Assembly (NCBI GenBank): GCA_049694275.1
Contig: JBAVQS010000100.1
Location: 1 to 23,189, forward strand
DNA: 23,189 nt
Direction of reading: 5' to 3'
From: JBAVQS01 sp049694275
Lineage (GTDB): Bacteria > Chloroflexota > Anaerolineae > UBA4142 > SHND01
The number at the start of each line of letters is the position of its first letter. Position 1 is the first letter of the stretch. Position numbers and translations under genes: made by a program. This document shows positions 20,062-23,189 of the stretch, one piece after another. The notes beneath the pieces are model-generated. The model made no database searches. It saw only the letters and a list, made by a program, of their open reading frames with translations, and had not been told where the DNA came from.

Positions 20062-20799
20062 ATGACAGACTATTGGCACCTATTCGTCAGCGCCCTCTTT
20101 CTCAGGCGTGAAGCCTACGAGTATCAGCGTGATCGCAAAGACTCGTTCGCCCACGGTCTCTTTTTGATTGTTCTCATTGCGATCCTCACTGCCCTTGCTG
20201 GCATTGGTGGGGCAGCATTCCGATATGCCGCATCCCCCAGCGCAGACGCAATCAAAAATACGGTCCTGACTCACCTTCAGGCCATGCCCTTTTATACCCA
20301 GATGATCCAGCCCTACTCTCAGGCGGAGCAACAATGGCTGTCCGGTTATAACCGATCCTGGGAGTATTTGGGTAGTCTGTTTATGGGCTTTCCAACCAAT
20401 GCGCAAGGATGGACCGTGTTGTTTACCAGCGTCATAACCACACCCATTTTATGGGTGATTGTCTGGCTTTTTTACGGCGCGCTGGCGCACCTGGTCGCCC
20501 GCCGTGGGGCCGAGCATGTCGAATTGTCCCATGCACTTGGGACCCTGGCGCTGGCCAGTGCGCCCCAGGCTTTTTCATTCATAGGTCTCTTTCCCCAGGC
20601 CAGCGCCAGCATGTTTGCCCTCTGGCTGTGGAGCATGATCTTGAATGTTTTTGCAGTCAAGACCGCTTATCGCATCACAACGCGCCATGCGATCTGGGCG
20701 GCCCTCTTTCCGCTCTTGCTCCTGTTTTTGCTCCTAATCGTTATTCTCATCATCGGTTTCATACTTTTAGCCGGAGCCGTGCGGGGAGGTCAGCCATGA
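20062..20799 (+). CDS. Yip1-like multispanning membrane protein
   Basis: A 245-residue membrane protein with about five spans: HGLFLIVLIAILTALAGIGG (31-50), TTPILWVIVWLFYGALAHL (126-144), a third over about 159-175, a fourth over about 180-197 and a final one near 210-238. The span order and the GAEHVELSHALGTLALASAP segment before the third resemble the Yip1 domain of small bacterial membrane proteins. The start has GAGGAG about six bases upstream. Its last four bases overlap the next gene's start (ATGA), so the two are translationally coupled. The neighbour is a paralogue of similar layout. Role unknown; no enzyme motif is seen. Confidence 0.78.
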   Translation: MTDYWHLFVSALFLRREAYEYQRDRKDSFAHGLFLIVLIAILTALAGIGGAAFRYAASPSADAIKNTVLTHLQAMPFYTQMIQPYSQAEQQWLSGYNRSWEYLGSLFMGFPTNAQGWTVLFTSVITTPILWVIVWLFYGALAHLVARRGAEHVELSHALGTLALASAPQAFSFIGLFPQASASMFALWLWSMILNVFAVKTAYRITTRHAIWAALFPLLLLFLLLIVILIIGFILLAGAVRGGQP

Positions 20800-21569
20800 A
20801 AGAGCTATTCGCACTCTTGACAGGCGCATTGGCCTTGCGCGACAGGACATTTACCGATTTGCGCGAAAAATCGAGTGTTCTGTTGCGCGGCTTTCTGGTC
20901 GTTTTGCTTGTCGGTCTCCTCGCCGGGGTTTTTCAGGCCTCCGTCCATATGTTGCAAGCGTCACAGGCTAATATCGGCATATCAGTCCTTCCCCCTTCGG
21001 TGCGGGCTATGATCCCGCCGCCCTATGATGCGATGGCAGAGGACTATGCGCGAGAGGGCGCCGGAATCAGCGTGGACATTCAAAAACTATCACCTCAGGC
21101 GGGCGAAGGCTTTCGTTCGGTTACCTATCTGCTTGATTGGGTTGGTATGACCCTGAGCGTACCCTTAAGTATGGACTTTATCGGCTGGATGCTCCTTGCC
21201 GGGCTTCTCGTTCACCTGACCTCACGCTGGCTGGGTGGACACGCGAGTATCGCCCAGATGCTTGGCCTCACCGCTCTTGCTTTTGCACCCCGGATTCTTG
21301 ATCCTCTTTCCATCGTCCTCAGTGGGCTCGATGCCTCCACGGGTGGCGGACTGGGGATCATCAGCAGTCTCATCGGCCTGATCGTTTTTGTCTGGGGTAT
21401 TGCCATCTTTATCAAAGCGACCGCGGTTGCGCAGGGTTTCAGCCTGGCCCGCGCCCTCGGCGCCATCATTCTCGCCTTCGTGGTTGCCGCTCTGGTGTCC
21501 TTCCTGCTGGGGCTTGTCGTCGGCGCTCTATTTGCCATCCTGGGCAGCACCCTGGCTGGCGCTCGCTAG
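20796..21569 (+). CDS. Yip1-like multispanning membrane protein, paralogue
   Basis: A 257-residue membrane protein with the same plan as its neighbour: an N-terminal cytoplasmic stretch (about 1-30), a span near 31-47 (LLRGFLVVLLVGLLAGVF), a long external loop, then four more spans, including IGWMLLAGLLVHL and the end ALVSFLLGLVVGALFAILG. GGHASIAQMLGLTALAFAPR matches the GAEHVELSHALGTLALASAP of the upstream protein. The ATG at 20796 overlaps the upstream stop by four bases and has GGGGAGG six bases upstream; the longer open frame from 20409 runs out of frame through the previous gene and is not credible. The pair could form a membrane complex. Confidence 0.82.
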   Translation: MKELFALLTGALALRDRTFTDLREKSSVLLRGFLVVLLVGLLAGVFQASVHMLQASQANIGISVLPPSVRAMIPPPYDAMAEDYAREGAGISVDIQKLSPQAGEGFRSVTYLLDWVGMTLSVPLSMDFIGWMLLAGLLVHLTSRWLGGHASIAQMLGLTALAFAPRILDPLSIVLSGLDASTGGGLGIISSLIGLIVFVWGIAIFIKATAVAQGFSLARALGAIILAFVVAALVSFLLGLVVGALFAILGSTLAGAR

Positions 21570-21581
21570 CACTCGAATCGT

Positions 21582-22169
21582 ATGAAACATTCGCTAACTT
21601 GCCTTCTTTCTACCTGCTTTATTGTCCTGTTCATTTCGGCGTGTACGGCGCCTGCCGCCGCGCCGACGCCGGCTCCCGCGATCCCGGTAGCAACCGGTAC
21701 GGCCACTGTGGCCGTGCCTAACATCCCGACTGCTACCGTTCCGCCGACCGTTGCGCCGGTCGTTCCTACCACCGCCATCCTGCCGACCGCAGTTCCCGCA
21801 GCCCCTACGATCACGAGCGCCTCAACCAGTGCCCGCGACTGTCGCCAGATTACGATGCTTGGCCCCAATCCGCCCAACAGTCCGAATGCCCTCGATGCGG
21901 AAAACTGTTTTCGCCAGTCCTTTGAATCGTGCGCGTCGGCGACTCTCACCGTCTCGATTCGCGGCGTTGATGCTGGCACGACCCATGTGTTCACCATTGT
22001 GAAAAGCGCCGGTGGCTGTCGTGTTTCAGACACTCTCCAATCCTACGTCATTCCACTCCGCACTCCATCGCCAAGCACCGTTCAGTGTACGGGCGTTGTC
22101 ACCCGGAACGGCGGCCTCGTCATCACCGGTTGCGGCGACGAGGGTGACATCCTCATCCCCGCCCCCTGA
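21582..22169 (+). CDS. Small secreted lipoprotein with Thr/Pro linker, unknown domain
   Basis: A 195-residue lipoprotein. The signal peptide ends in lipobox ISAC, placing the lipid on Cys21. A Pro/Thr/Ala-rich linker (about 22-78) is followed by a compact domain of about 110 residues with six cysteines (SARDCRQITMLGP, ALDAENCFRQSFESCASATL, GGCRVSDTLQSY, VQCTGVVTRNGGLVITGCGD), which may form disulfides outside the cell. No known family was recognised. It follows the second Yip1-like gene by 12 bases and is probably in the same transcript, though the start has no clear Shine-Dalgarno site. Confidence 0.75.
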   Translation: MKHSLTCLLSTCFIVLFISACTAPAAAPTPAPAIPVATGTATVAVPNIPTATVPPTVAPVVPTTAILPTAVPAAPTITSASTSARDCRQITMLGPNPPNSPNALDAENCFRQSFESCASATLTVSIRGVDAGTTHVFTIVKSAGGCRVSDTLQSYVIPLRTPSPSTVQCTGVVTRNGGLVITGCGDEGDILIPAP

Positions 22170-22180
22170 TGACAAGTCAA

Positions 22181-22360
22181 ATCCCCTCTCCTGTACAACA
22201 GGAGAGGGGATAGCTGTGTTGCCGAGGCGGTATATGCCGGTGTGCCCAGTTCCGCTCTCCCCGATGTGCGGGGGAGGGGATAGCTGCTGCCGAGGTGTAT
22301 GTGCCGGTGTGTGTGCCCAGTTCCCCTCTCCCGTTACACGGGGGAGGGGTTAGGGGGTGG
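22181..22360. repeat. Cluster of GC-rich hairpin repeats with a 70-bp direct repeat
   Basis: Three related hairpins lie between convergent genes. The first is perfect (ATCCCCTCTCCTGT, 22181-22194, with ACAGGAGAGGGGAT, 22198-22211). The second pairs around 22254-22279, and the third is CCCCTCTCCCGT (22323-22334) with ACGGGGGAGGGG (22338-22349). GGGGATAGCTG recurs at 22206 and 22276 (period 70), and CCCAGTTCC at 22245 and 22316 (period 71), so about 70 bp has been duplicated. The GGTTAGGGGGTGGGGG end matches the hairpin at 18401. It is not a CRISPR array: the copies are too few and the spacers are similar to each other. Confidence 0.7.
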
Positions 22361-22368
22361 GGGACGCC

Positions 22369-23127
22369 TTACTGGGCCAATTTGACACCCAGCAGATTCG
22401 CCAGGTTCTGTTCCAGTTGAAAGAACGCGCTTGGGGTGAGTTGGAAAAAATAGGCGTTCAGGACCTGAAATTGGTCAAAGACAAGCAAGAGCCCAACCCC
22501 GATCAGAAGAATGCCGCTCGCAATCTCGATGGCGTGCAGGTAACGATTGAACGACTTTAATCTTCCGGTCATCTTTTCCAGCGCCAGGGCGGTGAGCATA
22601 AACGGGACGCCTAACCCGGCCGAATAGAGGAGCAAAAGCCCGGTGCCTTCCAGCGTGGTCGCGGTTTGCAGCGAGAGGCCGAGAATGAGCGAGAGCATCG
22701 GTCCAACGCACGGAGTCCACCCCGCCGCAAACGCCATCCCGGTCAGGAACGAGCGCGGGTACCCCAACTGCTGCATCGTTACCTGCATCCGCGCCTCTTG
22801 ATAGAGGAATGGAATCTTGATGATGCCCAGCATGTTGATGCCAAAGATAACGAGGATAACGCCGGCGATGTGGGCCAGGGTGAGCTTGCCGATGAGGTCG
22901 GAGAGCGCAAAGAGGGCGCTCCCCAGCGCAATGAAAATCGTCGTAAACCCCAGCACAAACGCCAGCGCGTGTGACAGGGTGTCGCGCCGCGCCACGACAA
23001 TTCCCTGAGGAGTCGCCGCTGCGCCGCTTAAATAGCCGATATAGATCGGCACGAGCGGCAGTACGCACGGGGACAGGAATGAAAGCAGCCCCGCGCCAAA
23101 AGCGAGAAAAATCAGTCCAATGCTCAT
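22369..23127 (-). CDS. ccdA: Cytochrome c biogenesis thiol-disulfide carrier CcdA
   Basis: A 252-residue inner-membrane protein that passes reducing power from cytoplasmic thioredoxin to extracytoplasmic thiol-disulfide proteins. The two redox Cys of the family are present, each in a membrane span next to Pro: LSPCVLPL (Cys21) and GWTPCVGP (Cys140). About six spans are visible, as in CcdA. The ATG at 23127 overlaps the TGA of the upstream gene by three bases (ATGA), so they are coupled. The upstream gene end looks like a thioredoxin/TlpA-like protein, the usual partner. A role in cytochrome c maturation or general disulfide reduction is inferred; no heme-lyase genes are in the window. Confidence 0.92.
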   Translation of the reverse strand: MSIGLIFLAFGAGLLSFLSPCVLPLVPIYIGYLSGAAATPQGIVVARRDTLSHALAFVLGFTTIFIALGSALFALSDLIGKLTLAHIAGVILVIFGINMLGIIKIPFLYQEARMQVTMQQLGYPRSFLTGMAFAAGWTPCVGPMLSLILGLSLQTATTLEGTGLLLLYSAGLGVPFMLTALALEKMTGRLKSFNRYLHAIEIASGILLIGVGLLLVFDQFQVLNAYFFQLTPSAFFQLEQNLANLLGVKLAQ

Positions 23128-23189
23128 GGTAATATCTTGCCCAGTTCCTTGTCGATCTGCTCCGGCGTCATCGGTCCGCCGACGACAAT
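23124..23189 (-). CDS. Partial gene end, probable thioredoxin/TlpA-like protein
   Basis: The minus-strand frame is open from the window edge to TGA at 23124-23126 and encodes 21 residues (IVVGGPMTPEQIDKELGKIL then Pro). A strand followed by a G-P-x-T-x-E-Q-x-D-x-x-L helix is the usual C-terminus of TlpA/thioredoxin-like proteins, and the stop overlaps the ccdA start (ATGA). The redox CxxC would lie beyond the window. The call depends mainly on this short tail and on ccdA next door. Confidence 0.6.
   Translation of the reverse strand: MVVGGPMTPEQIDKELGKILP

Noticed and set aside
20409..20795. Long N-terminal extension of the second Yip1-like protein
   Set aside because: It runs out of frame through the first Yip1-like gene. 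The ATG at 20796 has a GGGGAGG site and overlaps the previous stop, so it is the real start.
22181..22360. Possible CRISPR array
   Set aside because: Only two or three imperfect copies, similar intervals, a strongly self-complementary repeat and no cas genes nearby. A hairpin repeat is a better reading.

Overview
The window looks like chromosomal DNA from a member of the Chloroflexota (Anaerolineae or Caldilineae-like). This is inferred from gene style, not from a marker gene. The clues are a sugar-binding lipoprotein with repeated VVVEK-type segments after its lipobox, Thr/Pro-rich tethered lipoproteins, a DevS-type GAF histidine kinase with a LuxR-type regulator, a minimal Flp pilin reading EGQGLVEYALIL, and GC-rich hairpin repeats between genes. 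Coding density is high and no gene-free stretch exceeds 300 bases. No tRNA, rRNA or CRISPR array was recognised.

Layout. The left edge holds what looks like the last 31 codons of a transposase (1-96, +). A five-gene minus-strand operon follows (5854 down to 183): sugar-binding lipoprotein, two CUT1-type permeases, a cytoplasmic GH20-like hexosaminidase and a secreted GH18 chitinase. It reads as a chitin or chito-oligosaccharide utilisation unit: the chitinase cuts polymer outside, the ABC transporter imports oligomers, and GH20 trims them inside. No ATPase gene is present. There is a good promoter at 5893-5922 and a strong hairpin between the binding protein and permease genes. Next come a short conserved-looking protein (-) and a truncated, frameshifted TPR regulator (6369-7866, +).

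The signalling block (7929-10650) has a LuxR-type response regulator (-) divergent from a membrane GAF histidine kinase (+), with a perfect 11-bp inverted repeat in their shared promoter region. A receiver-only regulator lies behind a terminator. The kinase GAF domain carries the GFPPHHPPM segment typical of mycobacterial DosS/DosT heme sensors.

From 10690 to 17262 lie housekeeping-like genes: O-methyltransferase and membrane protein (-), then (+) a nucleoside phosphorylase, a 94-bp imperfect palindromic element, a small membrane protein, an SPFH protein with a tiny membrane partner, a C45-type acyltransferase, a glycerophosphodiesterase and a metallo-beta-lactamase-fold hydrolase. The right part (17293-23189) has an FGE-fold lipoprotein, a two-HKD phospholipase D-like protein (-), a 51-residue Flp pilin gene (-), two Yip1-like membrane proteins and a small lipoprotein (+), a cluster of GC-rich hairpin repeats, and ccdA preceded by the end of a probable thioredoxin-like gene (-).

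The points most worth a second look are the kinase/regulator pair with its palindromic operator candidate, two genes whose TATAAT-like boxes sit exactly 7 nt before the ATG (leaderless mRNAs), the 94-bp palindrome, the orphan pilin divergent from the Yip1 pair, the SPFH/mini-membrane pair, and the hairpin repeats between convergent genes. Nothing seen here proves a wholly new system.
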